Assembly: GCA_001919865.1 (NCBI GenBank)
Contig: MNIR01000027.1
Location: forward strand, 1-60,536
Length of the DNA: 60,536 nt
Direction: 5' to 3'
Source of the DNA: Gemmatimonadetes bacterium 13_1_20CM_4_69_16
GTDB taxonomy: Bacteria > Gemmatimonadota > Gemmatimonadetes > Gemmatimonadales > GWC2-71-9
Position 1 is the stretch's first letter, and the number at the start of each line of letters is the position of its first letter. Both the position numbers and the translations under genes were made by a program. This document shows positions 17,323 through 25,906 of the stretch, in pieces. The notes under the pieces were generated by a model, which saw only the letters and a list, made by a program, of their open reading frames with translations, had not been told where the DNA came from and ran no database searches.

Positions 17323-17355
17323 CCGGCACGCCGGGCCCCTAGCCGAGCCCGCAGC

Positions 17356-19191
17356 GTGGCCAACTTTCTGTTGGTGGCGGATCCCGATTCCGACCGGCGC
17401 GCCCGATTCGTGAGAGGCGTCCGGACGCGGCTCCCGCCGCTCGACGGGCTGCGGACCGCAGAATGCGCCGCGGGAGACGTGCAGCTCCTCTGGGCGGCCG
17501 CGGATTCCGCGCCGATCAGCACAGCGGCCGACGGCGACGGTGTGGCAGTGCTATGGGGTGAGGCGATCGCAGGACCGGATGCCCGGCGGATCGGGGCGCC
17601 CGAGGTCGCCCGCGCCTGGGCCGAGACGCCCTCGAGGATTGCGGCTCCCTGGGACGGGCTCTACGCCGCGGCGGTCTGCCGCGCGCATCGCCCTGGCGTG
17701 GTCGTCGTCGGGGCGGACCTGCTCGGCCTGTTCCCGATCTACTTCTACGGGTCGCCTGAGCTACTGTTGGTGGCCTCGAGCCCGGAGCTGTTCCGCCACC
17801 ACCCGGCGTTCCGTCCGGAGCTCGACACGGCAGGCCTCGTGGGACTGCTCCTCACCGCCGGCATCGTCCAGGGACGCACCTTATGGCGCGACGTACGTCG
17901 CCTAGCGCCCGGGCACCTGCTCTTCTGGGAGCCCCGCGCCGAGCCTCAAGAGGTGTCACAGTACGCGCTCCCCGCCTCGGACCGATTCTTCGGCCTGCCG
18001 TTCGGGGCACAGGTCAATCTGTTGTACGACGCGTGGGACGCCGCCGTCGCGCGCCACGCGCTGCCGGGAGAGGCGGACGAGCGCTGCGGCTTGTTGCTGT
18101 CTGGCGGCCGGGACTCGCGCCTCCTGGCCGGCGCCCTTGGGTGTCACGGCATCCGGTGCGCCGCGCTCACGCTCGGAGAGCCTGGCGACTTCGAGGTGAC
18201 GTGCGCGACCGCCGTTGCCACCAGCCTGGGCATGGAGCACACGGTTCGGCCGGATGCCGTGGACCGCTATCCCCAGTATGCCGAGTTGCAGGTCACCTGG
18301 GAACACGTCGCCAACGGTCTCAGCAGCGTATACACCTGGGGCGTGCCTCGGCATCTTGGCGCACTCGGGCATCGGGTCGTCGCGGCGTACCTGGTGGATC
18401 CCGTCGTGGGAGGCAGCAGCCTGGCGTGGGCCGTGGATCCCGCTACCGGGAGGGCCTCATTCGACACGCTGTTCGGGAGCCTCAACCAATACGGGATCGC
18501 CCGCGACCGCTTGCGGCGACTGCTGCGGCGCGAGGTGTTTGGTGACCTCGTGGACGAGACGGTGGAGCGCCTGCGTCAGGCATACGACGCCCTCCCCGGC
18601 GAGGAATTCCAAAAAGGTTGGCGGTTCTTCCTCGAGCACCGCGGCCGGTTTCACGCGGGCGGCACCCCGTGGCGACTCTGCTTCGGCGCCTGGCCGGTGC
18701 TGCCCGTGCAGGACCATGTGGTGCTCGAGACCGCTGGAGGGATGCCGGCGGCCACGCTGGACAGGCGACGGGCGGAGGATGAGGTGCTCCGGCGCCGGTT
18801 CCCGGACCTCGCCCGGCTCCCCCTTGACCGGAACTCGTCCAACCTCGAGCCCCTGATTCCTTCGGCGTGGTGGCGAGTCCGCCGGGGCGTGCGGGATCGC
18901 GTGGCAGCGGTTGTGCGTCTCGCCGGAAGGGCGAGCGCGCGCCCCGGCGCGCGGCGCGTGGAGCGACGCCGGTACGTGCGGTTGTATGATCTGAACGGCC
19001 CCGGCTGGCGAGCGGTCCGGCGGCAGGCGGAGCCTTACCGCGAACGGCTCGCGGGGCTGGTGGTCCCCGAGGTGCTGGGTGAGCTGCTCCCGCCGCCGGA
19101 CGTGACTGTCGACCTGCGCGACACGATCATCGATTCCACTGGCGCGAAGCTCCTGCTTGGCCTGCTCATCTGGTCGAGGGACCACATGTAG
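17356..19191 (+). CDS. Asparagine synthetase-like protein without glutaminase Cys
   Basis: A 611-aa AsnB-family homologue starting at GTG 17356, 13 bp after the true end of the kinase frame. The N-terminal half keeps the shape of a class II glutaminase domain (VVGADLLGLFPIYFY, LLVASSPELFRHHP) but begins MANFLLVADPDSD and lacks the N-terminal catalytic Cys, so it cannot release ammonia from glutamine by the usual route. The synthetase half has the ATP-pyrophosphatase loop LLLSGGRDSRLLAG. Related genes in surface-glycan loci are often linked to amidation of sugar carboxylates; that role here is inference. It is followed after 3 bp by a QueC-like PP-loop gene. A housekeeping asparagine synthetase is unlikely from its context and missing Cys. 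Confidence 0.82.
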   Translation: MANFLLVADPDSDRRARFVRGVRTRLPPLDGLRTAECAAGDVQLLWAAADSAPISTAADGDGVAVLWGEAIAGPDARRIGAPEVARAWAETPSRIAAPWDGLYAAAVCRAHRPGVVVVGADLLGLFPIYFYGSPELLLVASSPELFRHHPAFRPELDTAGLVGLLLTAGIVQGRTLWRDVRRLAPGHLLFWEPRAEPQEVSQYALPASDRFFGLPFGAQVNLLYDAWDAAVARHALPGEADERCGLLLSGGRDSRLLAGALGCHGIRCAALTLGEPGDFEVTCATAVATSLGMEHTVRPDAVDRYPQYAELQVTWEHVANGLSSVYTWGVPRHLGALGHRVVAAYLVDPVVGGSSLAWAVDPATGRASFDTLFGSLNQYGIARDRLRRLLRREVFGDLVDETVERLRQAYDALPGEEFQKGWRFFLEHRGRFHAGGTPWRLCFGAWPVLPVQDHVVLETAGGMPAATLDRRRAEDEVLRRRFPDLARLPLDRNSSNLEPLIPSAWWRVRRGVRDRVAAVVRLAGRASARPGARRVERRRYVRLYDLNGPGWRAVRRQAEPYRERLAGLVVPEVLGELLPPPDVTVDLRDTIIDSTGAKLLLGLLIWSRDHM

Positions 19192-19194
19192 CGC

Positions 19195-20448
19195 ATGCGT
19201 ATCGAGAACCTGCGCACCGACCAGTTCTCCGATCGGCGACGTGTCGTGGTGGACGTGTCGTGGGAGGACTGCGGCCGAACCACCCAGGAGGTCTACTTCG
19301 AGACCATCGCTCCCTTCGCCGAGGATCTCGCCCCCAGTGTCGACGCGTTCCTGCTAGCCAGCATGCCCATCGCCACCTGGCTGGGGGAGCGGCGGATCCT
19401 GGTCCAGGGCTCTGTGTGTCCGCGGCTGCGGGATGGGCTCCAGGCGGTGGCCGCGGTGTTCGCGTCATGGCACGACCGCTGCCGCCCGGTCGAGATCGAG
19501 CCAACGGCAGGCGTGCGCCCTCCGGTGCCACGCGCCAGCCGGCGCGTGGCGTCGTTCCTGTCGGGCGGGATCGATGCTCTCGCGCTGCTGCGCGCGAACC
19601 GCCTCGAGTATCCGCCGGAACACCCGGCATCCATCCGGGACTGCCTGCTCCTCTTCGGGTTGAACAGCTTCGATTTCGGCGACGCAACGCCACGGCCGGA
19701 GCGCCTCGCGGCGTTCGAGACGCACGTGCAACGGATGCGCCAGCTGGGTCGGCTGGCGGACTTCACTCTGGTGCCGGTGTACACCAACGCCCGCACCCTC
19801 TATCCCGACTTTGCCTCGTGGTCGACGATCGGCTTCGGCGCCGCCACCACCGCCGTTGCGTTGGCGTTGGCGCGGCGCGTGAGTGAGGCGTGGCTCGGCT
19901 CCGACGGCCTCGGTCTGGCATCGCCACCGCTGGGGTCGCACGCGCTGCTGTTGCACCACTTCTCAACCGCTGCCGTCGAGATCCACCTCGGTCATGTCAA
20001 CACCACCCGGCTCGAGAAGACGAGACTCGTCGCCGATTGGGAAGGCGCGCTGCCGTTCCTGCGTAGTTGTTTGTACCTGGAGGTCCCGCCGGACGGCCTC
20101 GTGAACTGCGGCCGCTGCGAGAAGTGCGTGCGCACCAGGTTGGCGCTCGTCGCGCTCGGTAAGCTTGATCGGGCGACTTCGTTCCCACTCGGCGAGCTCA
20201 CACCCGGCATGCTCGCCGTGGTGGAGCTGACCCCGCGAAATGCGCCGTTCTACCAGGAGTGCCTCGAGCCTCTCGAGCGCCTCGGCCGCCACGATCTCGT
20301 CGCCCCGCTGCGCGCACTGCTCACCACATACCACCGACTTGAGCGGTGGAAACGGGAGTTCGTGCGGCTGAACCGCTTTGACGAGCGGTTCCTCAAGGGG
20401 CGCTTGGCACGGTGGTACAGCTCGCGCTCCACGCCGCGCCTGGAGTAG
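19195..20448 (+). CDS. QueC-like PP-loop ATPase (first copy)
   Basis: A 417-aa protein with ATP-pyrophosphatase loop SFLSGGIDALALL at about residue 120 and a zinc-type motif NCGRCEKCVRT at about 305, preceded by another Cys (RSCLYLEV). The arrangement Cys, spacer, CGxCxxC, R is like the zinc site of QueC, which converts a carboxylate to a nitrile via an amide using ATP and ammonia. The first 110 residues and the last 90 are not QueC-like. Position directly after the AsnB-like gene and within a glycan export locus argues against queuosine synthesis. Likely chemistry is adenylation of a carboxylate or carbonyl followed by nitrogen (or sulfur) transfer, but the substrate is unknown. A divergently functioning paralogue is at 24671. 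Confidence 0.75.
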   Translation: MRIENLRTDQFSDRRRVVVDVSWEDCGRTTQEVYFETIAPFAEDLAPSVDAFLLASMPIATWLGERRILVQGSVCPRLRDGLQAVAAVFASWHDRCRPVEIEPTAGVRPPVPRASRRVASFLSGGIDALALLRANRLEYPPEHPASIRDCLLLFGLNSFDFGDATPRPERLAAFETHVQRMRQLGRLADFTLVPVYTNARTLYPDFASWSTIGFGAATTAVALALARRVSEAWLGSDGLGLASPPLGSHALLLHHFSTAAVEIHLGHVNTTRLEKTRLVADWEGALPFLRSCLYLEVPPDGLVNCGRCEKCVRTRLALVALGKLDRATSFPLGELTPGMLAVVELTPRNAPFYQECLEPLERLGRHDLVAPLRALLTTYHRLERWKREFVRLNRFDERFLKGRLARWYSSRSTPRLE

Positions 20449-21594
20449 CTAGCCAGCCTCCCCTGCGGCTGGTCGGCGGCCTCCGCCTCTGGGTGGAGAC
20501 CCGCTTCCCGTAAGAATCCACTCGGCCACCGGCCGGACGACTTGGCTCCACGGATACCGTTCCGCGATCCCCCGCGCAGCCCGGCCGCGGCGGGCCACCG
20601 GCAGGCGGAAGAACTCCCGGATCGCCGCGGCCAATGCGGGGGGATTCTCGGGCGGCGCGAGCACCCGGGCCTCGGGCGACGGATCGAGCACTTCGCGGAA
20701 GTACGGCAGGTCCGACACCACGACACCCTTGCCCAACGTAAGCGCGTGCAACAACACGCCGCTGCCGGTGAGCCGGCGATACGGGAGCAGAACGGCGTCC
20801 GCCGCCGTGATGAGATCGGAGAGGCGTTGCTCCTGTACGTCTTCGAGCGCGAGTGACACGTTCGCCCGCTGCCGAGCCGCCGCGCGCACCGCCCCGGCGT
20901 ACTGGCCCACCGCCCGCCCCGCGATGACGAGGTGAAACTCCGTGGCCGGCAGATGATCAAGCGCCGCCAGCGCGATGTCAAACCCCTTATACGGGCGCAC
21001 TTGCCCGAAGCAGAGCAGCACTTTCCGGTCCTCAGGGATCGCCATCGCCCGGAGCGTCGTGCTGCGCGGCCCCGCCGCCGGAATCGCGCCGTCGTAGTTC
21101 CCGTGCGGCATGACCAGCGTGGACTGTGCGGTCGGCTCCCCCCGCTCCCCCCGGTCCCCCCGCCCGCCGTAGCGTGCGAGCGCCGCGTCGCGCGCCCAGG
21201 CGGAATGGAACACGCGGAGGTCCACCCGGCGATGCAGCATCCGGTACGCCAGCCGGTCGCTCAAGCCGACGCCGTCGTGGTGCTCGAGGTTATGCACCGT
21301 CCAGACCACGCGGACCCCCGCCCGTCGGGCACCGGTCAAGAAGCGACGCAACGCGATCACCCCGAACCACGGCGACCGCCACACACCTCGCCGCTCCCGC
21401 CAGAACGGCTCCGGCCAGTGCAGGTGCGAGACGTTGATCTCGGCGGACGAGAGGGCCCGCCAGTCGAGCGGGAGGTCGCGGACGTGCTCGATGCCATGGG
21501 GCGCGAGGGCGCGGTAGAACAAGTCGAGGTAGCGGTTCGGCTCGTACCACGCGGGCCAACTCGCCACGCGAATCGGCACGGCGGTCGCGCTCAC
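20449..21594 (-). CDS. Family 4 glycosyltransferase
   Basis: A 381-aa GT-B enzyme. I chose GTG 21594 because it overlaps the TGA of the upstream gene (GTGA) and the sequence then opens with VPIRVASWPAWYEPNRYLDL. Donor-domain landmarks are LLCFGQVRPYKGFDIAL, LVIAGRA, ADAVLLPYRRLTGSGVLLHAL and GKGVVVSDLPYFREVL. The substrate is unknown. A Gly/Arg/Glu-rich insert (GGRGDRGERGEPTAQ) before the donor domain is encoded by a run of G clusters at about 21135-21175 and looks like a loop expansion. It is convergent with the QueC-like gene, with no gap between the two stop codons. Confidence 0.88.
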   Translation of the reverse strand: MSATAVPIRVASWPAWYEPNRYLDLFYRALAPHGIEHVRDLPLDWRALSSAEINVSHLHWPEPFWRERRGVWRSPWFGVIALRRFLTGARRAGVRVVWTVHNLEHHDGVGLSDRLAYRMLHRRVDLRVFHSAWARDAALARYGGRGDRGERGEPTAQSTLVMPHGNYDGAIPAAGPRSTTLRAMAIPEDRKVLLCFGQVRPYKGFDIALAALDHLPATEFHLVIAGRAVGQYAGAVRAAARQRANVSLALEDVQEQRLSDLITAADAVLLPYRRLTGSGVLLHALTLGKGVVVSDLPYFREVLDPSPEARVLAPPENPPALAAAIREFFRLPVARRGRAARGIAERYPWSQVVRPVAEWILTGSGSPPRGGGRRPAAGEAG

Positions 21595-22484
21595 CGCAGC
21601 TGCCCCCAGGTCTCGCTGGCGAGGATGAGATCCTCCACCCAGCGCTCGGGGCGCGCGATCACGCGCCCAACGCGGTAGCGCAGCTCGGCGGCAGCCGCGC
21701 GGCGGAGGAGCGCCCACCGTCCGGGCGAGCGAGCGCCGCCCGCCTTCCAGCGGAGGTATTGCCCGTATCCCTCGCAATAGGCACGGACGTAGCGGATCGT
21801 CTGCCGCTCCGCGGGGATGATGTGCCGGACTCGCGCCGCCGGCACCCACCACCCTGTCGCACCGGCACCGAGCATGTCACCCAGCAGCTCGCGTTCCTCA
21901 CTTCCCAGGAGCACCCCGCCCGGACGGCGGCCTAGGTCCGTGTGGTACAGGAACCGCCGCTGCTCGATCATCCGCACGGCGTAGTTGGCGCCATACGGGA
22001 GGCGGTCCCCCTCGACGCCCAGCAGGACCGGGTCCGCGCCCAGGTCCCGGACCGCGAACACGCCGCCGATGCGGGGCAACGTCCGCTCGATCCAGGGGGG
22101 CGGCGAGCCTTCGAACAATGGCCTGATCGGACCGCCGAACACGACCGCCGCGGGCCAGCGCGCGAACGCCTCACGGTAGGCGCGAACCCAATCCTCGTCC
22201 ACCAGCACGTCGTCGTCGGTCCACAGGAGGTAGTCTCCGGTCGCGGCGCGGAGCGCCCGGTTCCGCGCATGCGACAGGCCGGGCTGCGGCTCGCGCAGCC
22301 GTTGAATGGGCAGTCGGCCCGCGAACGCTGCGATCACGTCGTCGGTCGCGTCGGTGCAGCTATTGTTGACGACCAGTAGCTCCCACTCGACGTCCTGCGG
22401 CACGATGAGCCGGGTCATGTGCTCCAGCGCGCGCCGGAGCAGCCCCGCACGGTTCCACGTGCACACCGCCACGGTCAGACGCAT
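21591..22484 (-). CDS. Family 2 glycosyltransferase
   Basis: A 297-aa inverting GT-A enzyme. ATG 22484 gives MRLTVAVCTWNRAGLLRRAL, a standard GT2 opening. VVNNSCTDATDDV follows, and YLLWTDDDVLVDEDW carries the DxD metal site. SEERELLGDML and the later HIIPAERQT are typical of the second half. There is no transmembrane segment, so it should work at the cytoplasmic face. It starts one base after the stop of the pyruvyltransferase-like gene and overlaps the next glycosyltransferase by 4 bases, so it lies in the middle of a coupled minus-strand operon that begins at wzm. Confidence 0.9.
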   Translation of the reverse strand: MRLTVAVCTWNRAGLLRRALEHMTRLIVPQDVEWELLVVNNSCTDATDDVIAAFAGRLPIQRLREPQPGLSHARNRALRAATGDYLLWTDDDVLVDEDWVRAYREAFARWPAAVVFGGPIRPLFEGSPPPWIERTLPRIGGVFAVRDLGADPVLLGVEGDRLPYGANYAVRMIEQRRFLYHTDLGRRPGGVLLGSEERELLGDMLGAGATGWWVPAARVRHIIPAERQTIRYVRAYCEGYGQYLRWKAGGARSPGRWALLRRAAAAELRYRVGRVIARPERWVEDLILASETWGQLR

Positions 22485-22485
22485 T

Positions 22486-23490
22486 TCACCAGGCGCGCGC
22501 CAGCCGTAACGCCTCCGCGGGCGACTCGCCCCACCGGACCAGGTCCGCGTCAGCAGTCCAGGTTTCGTAGAAGCTGCGTACCTTGCCGTAGTTGTTGTCC
22601 AACAGCACGTGCGGGATCCCGAGCAGGAGGCAGAGGACGTGCCCGTGCAGCCGGTCGGTGACGATGGCTCCCGCCGACGCGAGGAGCCGGCAGCCACGTT
22701 CAAGGCGGCGGCGGGCAAGCGGCGCGTAGGTTGCCGAGAGCGCGTCCCGCAGCACCGGCCCGAGCCCCGGATGGCGCGCGAGCCAGCCCCCGAGCCGGCG
22801 GCTCACCGCGGCCAACGCCATCGGCGGGTCCCGCAACCAGTCCACCCGCAGGTCCGGCGACGCCTCCGGCCACCCTCCCCCCGCGTCGCGAGCCGCTTCC
22901 ACATCAGTGCGGGCGAGCCAGAGGAGCGGCCGGCAAGCCGGCGCTGGCCGCTCGAGCGGCCCCAGGCAGAACGCCATGTCGGGGCAGAGTTGGCTGCGCG
23001 CGCGAAACTCGCGCCGCGCCATCTCCAAGCTCCGCCGCTCGCGCACGAGAAGCGTCAAATCCGGGTGGGCGTCGAACACCGTGCGCGCCCGTTCGAGCGC
23101 GTCGCGGCTGCGGAAGTGGATCGACTGCGGCAACTGCACGATCGGATTGTCGGGAAAGGCCCGGATGACTGCTTCGCGCAGCTGCTGGTGGCGCTCGTAC
23201 AGGTCGCCCACGTTGCCGCCACCATGCAGGAGAATTGGGCCAGGCCCGATGCGCCGGGCGAGTTGCGCTCGGTCGTAGGTGAGAATGTCGCAGCTGTAGC
23301 GGATACGGCGGACGCCCAAGGCCCGGAGGCATGCCAGCTCGCCCAGCCAGATCGCGCTGTCTCCCACGTTCGAGTGGGCCGGAAAGTCGAGTAAGGCGAC
23401 GACCCCGTCCTTCGGCCGACCGGCAACGAGCGGCCTGAGCGTTCGCTCGACGGTCGCACCCAACGAGTCGATCAGCCGGCAGCGCTCCAT
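22486..23490 (-). CDS. Polysaccharide pyruvyltransferase family protein
   Basis: A 334-aa member of the CsaB/PssM-like family that adds pyruvate ketals from PEP to sugars in exported polysaccharides. Family marks are ALLDFPAHSNVGDSAIWLGE near the N-terminus, GPGPILLHGGGNVGDLY, and IVTDRLHGHVLCLLLGIPHVLLDN near the C-terminus. ATG 23490 overlaps the Wzt stop as ATGA. Pyruvylation adds negative charge or forms a terminal mark; in this operon a terminal group could be what the Wzt C-terminal domain reads, which is inference. Some family members have other acceptors, so the exact reaction is open. Confidence 0.87.
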   Translation of the reverse strand: MERCRLIDSLGATVERTLRPLVAGRPKDGVVALLDFPAHSNVGDSAIWLGELACLRALGVRRIRYSCDILTYDRAQLARRIGPGPILLHGGGNVGDLYERHQQLREAVIRAFPDNPIVQLPQSIHFRSRDALERARTVFDAHPDLTLLVRERRSLEMARREFRARSQLCPDMAFCLGPLERPAPACRPLLWLARTDVEAARDAGGGWPEASPDLRVDWLRDPPMALAAVSRRLGGWLARHPGLGPVLRDALSATYAPLARRRLERGCRLLASAGAIVTDRLHGHVLCLLLGIPHVLLDNNYGKVRSFYETWTADADLVRWGESPAEALRLARAW

Positions 23491-24683
23491 CACGGGGCGA
23501 GGAGGTGCATCCGGGGATTCAAGTACGCGCGACCGTAGGCCGGCAGCGCTCGCTCCACTCGCACGATCGTCGAGGGACCGAACGCCCAGGGGGTGCGTGC
23601 GGGGACGCTCCAAACGACGGCCTGCACGCGATACGCACCCGGCCCCAGGTTCATCTCCAGTTCGACCGCGACCTCGAAGGGCCCCTCCACCGGCAGGACC
23701 AGATCGAACGCCGCGCTGTGCGTGGCAAAGACGAACTCTTCGCTCGGGAGCGACCGGACCCACACCCCCACGGCGGCCTGGCTGCCACCGGCCGGCTCCA
23801 CCACCGCCCCCTGCAACCGAACGGTCAAGGGCTCGCCCGAGTGAACGAGGGCGGGCGCAGCCTCCGAGATCGCGTGGAGTTGCACGGGTGCAGGGCCATG
23901 CCCCGCCTCGGCGAGATGCTCCCCATCGACGTAGGCCGCCACGCACTCGACCGCCGTGCCGGCGCGGACCACCCGGCCGGCGGTCAAGAGGACGGCGCGG
24001 CGGCACAGCTCGACGACGCGGTCGAGCTGATGCGAAACGATGACCACCGGGATCTCCCGCCGGACCATCGCCTTGAGCCGCTCGAACACCTTGTGCTGGA
24101 ACGCCAGGTCGCCCACCGCCAGCACTTCGTCGATCAGCAGCACCTCGGGGTCGAGATGCGCCGCGACCGCGAAGCCGAGGCGCGCCTGCATCCCGCTCGA
24201 GTAGTGCTTGACCTGCGTGTCGACAAAGTCACTCACGCCCGCGAATTCGACGATCTCGGCGAACTTGCGCACGATCTCGGCGCGCTTCATCCCCATGATC
24301 GCACCCTGGAGGAAGACATTCTCCCGCCCGGTGAGATCGGGGTGGAACCCGGCCGCGACCTCGATCAGCGCTCCCATCCGCCCCCGCACGTCCACGCGCC
24401 CGCGGGTCGGCGCGATGATGCGGGACAGCAGCTTCAGGATGGTGGATTTGCCGGCTCCGTTCGGCCCGATCACGCCGAGCGCCTCGCCCGGCTGAACCGC
24501 GAAGGAGACGTCACGCAGGGCCCAGAACTCCTGGCGACCGAGCTCCCCGCCCCTGCTGCCAGGCCGCAGCAGCGCCCCGGCGAGCGCGGGAACGAGCTCG
24601 CGCACGCTGTCGTACCGCCGCCCGCGCTGGTACTTCTTCCAGACCCCCTCGAAGATGACCGCGGGGGCGGTCACACCACCCAT
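23490..24683 (-). CDS. wzt: Polysaccharide ABC exporter ATPase with C-terminal glycan-binding domain (Wzt)
   Basis: About 397 aa. The nucleotide-binding domain (1-245) has FWALRDVSFAV, Walker A GPNGAGKST, the H-loop partner VIVSHQ, signature YSSGMQARLGF and Walker B VLLIDEVLAVGD. The C-terminal 150 residues (GEPLTVRLQGAVVEP, FVFATHSAAFDL, LNLGPGAYRV-like beta segments) match the jelly-roll domain of Wzt proteins that binds the finished end of an O-antigen or similar glycan. With the permease at 25907 it forms the export system. Start may be ATG 24683 or GTG 24674; the latter overlaps the TGA of the gene upstream, the usual pattern here. Confidence 0.94.
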   Translation of the reverse strand: MGGVTAPAVIFEGVWKKYQRGRRYDSVRELVPALAGALLRPGSRGGELGRQEFWALRDVSFAVQPGEALGVIGPNGAGKSTILKLLSRIIAPTRGRVDVRGRMGALIEVAAGFHPDLTGRENVFLQGAIMGMKRAEIVRKFAEIVEFAGVSDFVDTQVKHYSSGMQARLGFAVAAHLDPEVLLIDEVLAVGDLAFQHKVFERLKAMVRREIPVVIVSHQLDRVVELCRRAVLLTAGRVVRAGTAVECVAAYVDGEHLAEAGHGPAPVQLHAISEAAPALVHSGEPLTVRLQGAVVEPAGGSQAAVGVWVRSLPSEEFVFATHSAAFDLVLPVEGPFEVAVELEMNLGPGAYRVQAVVWSVPARTPWAFGPSTIVRVERALPAYGRAYLNPRMHLLAP

Positions 24684-25900
24684 CCGGCCAGGAGACGGCG
24701 CTCCAGGGTCTCGGCCCAGCGCCACACGAGCGGCCGGCCGCGTAGCGCCCGCGCCAAGGCGAGCCGCGGGGCGAGCCGCCCGGAGCGGCGCATCGCCCGT
24801 TCGGCGGCCCGAGCCACGTCGGGCCGCCCGCGCTCAAGCGCCAGCCGCCGGATGTCGCCGAACTCGCGGAAGTCCCACGAATACGCGCAATACACGCGCG
24901 ACAGGCGCTCCAGATCCACGGGCCCGCGCGGCAACGTGCCGCACCGATCGAGCGCGCCCAGCAGCTCGAGCTGGACCATCGTGCGGTAGCACTTGTTGCA
25001 GGCGCCGCAATTCTCGTCGGTCCCCGACCGCCAGCACACGCGCAGGGTGCGGAGCGCCATGGGGGACTTAGCCAGGAGCGTGAGCTTCTGCTCTCGCGTG
25101 AACGCGGCGCCGTCGTGCGCCACCGTCGTTGTCGCGGTCGACAACAGCGGGTCGGTGAGCGGGTGGGATCCCCACGGGTGGAGGTCGCGGTACCCGCCGG
25201 TGGCCGCGATCAGCAGCCGACCGTAGCGCCGCTCGAGCGCGAGCCCGCTCGCGACGAGCGCGCAGCCGTGGGCGAGCCCCCCCCAGTCGGCCTGACGCCA
25301 CCGCGTGGCGCGCAGGTTAGTGGCGACGGAGACGAAGCCCCTCCCCAACTCCGCCGCCACCCGCCGGAACCGGTCTGCCATGCGGGCGAACGCGTGGTGC
25401 GCGTCGAGCGGCACGTCGAACCCCCACACCGTAAGCAGGTCGTCGATCCCCTGGCGGCCGTCTTCGCCACCGCTCGGCTCGGCCTCCCGCGGCCGCAGCA
25501 CCGTGAACCACGAGTCCACGCCGCCCGAGAACAACGCGGCGTTGTGGGACCCCGCGGGTGCTAGGGAGGAGGCGGGCGCCGGCTCCGCTTCGATCGGCAC
25601 GAGCGTCAGGTGCCGATACCACGACCGCCAGATCCGCATCAGCTCGGGCGCGTGGTTAAGCAGCGTGCGATCCACCGGCGCGGCGATGCGCAGCGGCTCT
25701 CGGCGGGTCACGGCGAGCGGGAGGAGGCACGCGAGCCACGCGTTCCCGGACAGGCTCAGCGCCTCCGCCTGCTCGCGCGGCACCTCAAACCAGTAGCGCT
25801 CCGGCGACGCCGCACGGTCGTCGTAAGCGACGTCACCGCACAGCCGCGCGTGCCCGGCCCGTTGCGGAGACTCGATGATCTCAACGCGGACCAGGTCCAT
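24671..25900 (-). CDS. QueC-like PP-loop ATPase (second copy)
   Basis: A 409-aa protein with PP-loop ALFSGGVDSWFTVL at about 140 and a zinc-type motif: VCWRSGTDENCGACNKCYRT (about 315-335), which has the C-x8-C-x2-C-x2-C spacing of QueC. As in the copy at 19195, the N-terminal 130 residues and the C-terminal 80 are extra. It sits between wzm and wzt, separated from wzm by six bases and overlapping wzt, so it is expressed with the exporter. That position suggests modification of the exported glycan, of its carrier, or of a precursor. The two copies are clearly diverged, so they probably work on different steps or form a heteromer. Substrate and product are unknown. Confidence 0.78.
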   Translation of the reverse strand: MDLVRVEIIESPQRAGHARLCGDVAYDDRAASPERYWFEVPREQAEALSLSGNAWLACLLPLAVTRREPLRIAAPVDRTLLNHAPELMRIWRSWYRHLTLVPIEAEPAPASSLAPAGSHNAALFSGGVDSWFTVLRPREAEPSGGEDGRQGIDDLLTVWGFDVPLDAHHAFARMADRFRRVAAELGRGFVSVATNLRATRWRQADWGGLAHGCALVASGLALERRYGRLLIAATGGYRDLHPWGSHPLTDPLLSTATTTVAHDGAAFTREQKLTLLAKSPMALRTLRVCWRSGTDENCGACNKCYRTMVQLELLGALDRCGTLPRGPVDLERLSRVYCAYSWDFREFGDIRRLALERGRPDVARAAERAMRRSGRLAPRLALARALRGRPLVWRWAETLERRLLAGWVV

Positions 25901-25906
25901 CAGTGC

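Noticed and set aside
17088..17342. A separate small TPR gene
   Set aside because: It has no proper start or ribosome site and continues the TPR region of the kinase; best read as the frameshifted end of that gene.
19195..20448. Housekeeping QueC for queuosine
   Set aside because: Extra domains at both ends, no queD/queE/queF nearby, and a paralogue in the exporter operon speak against it.
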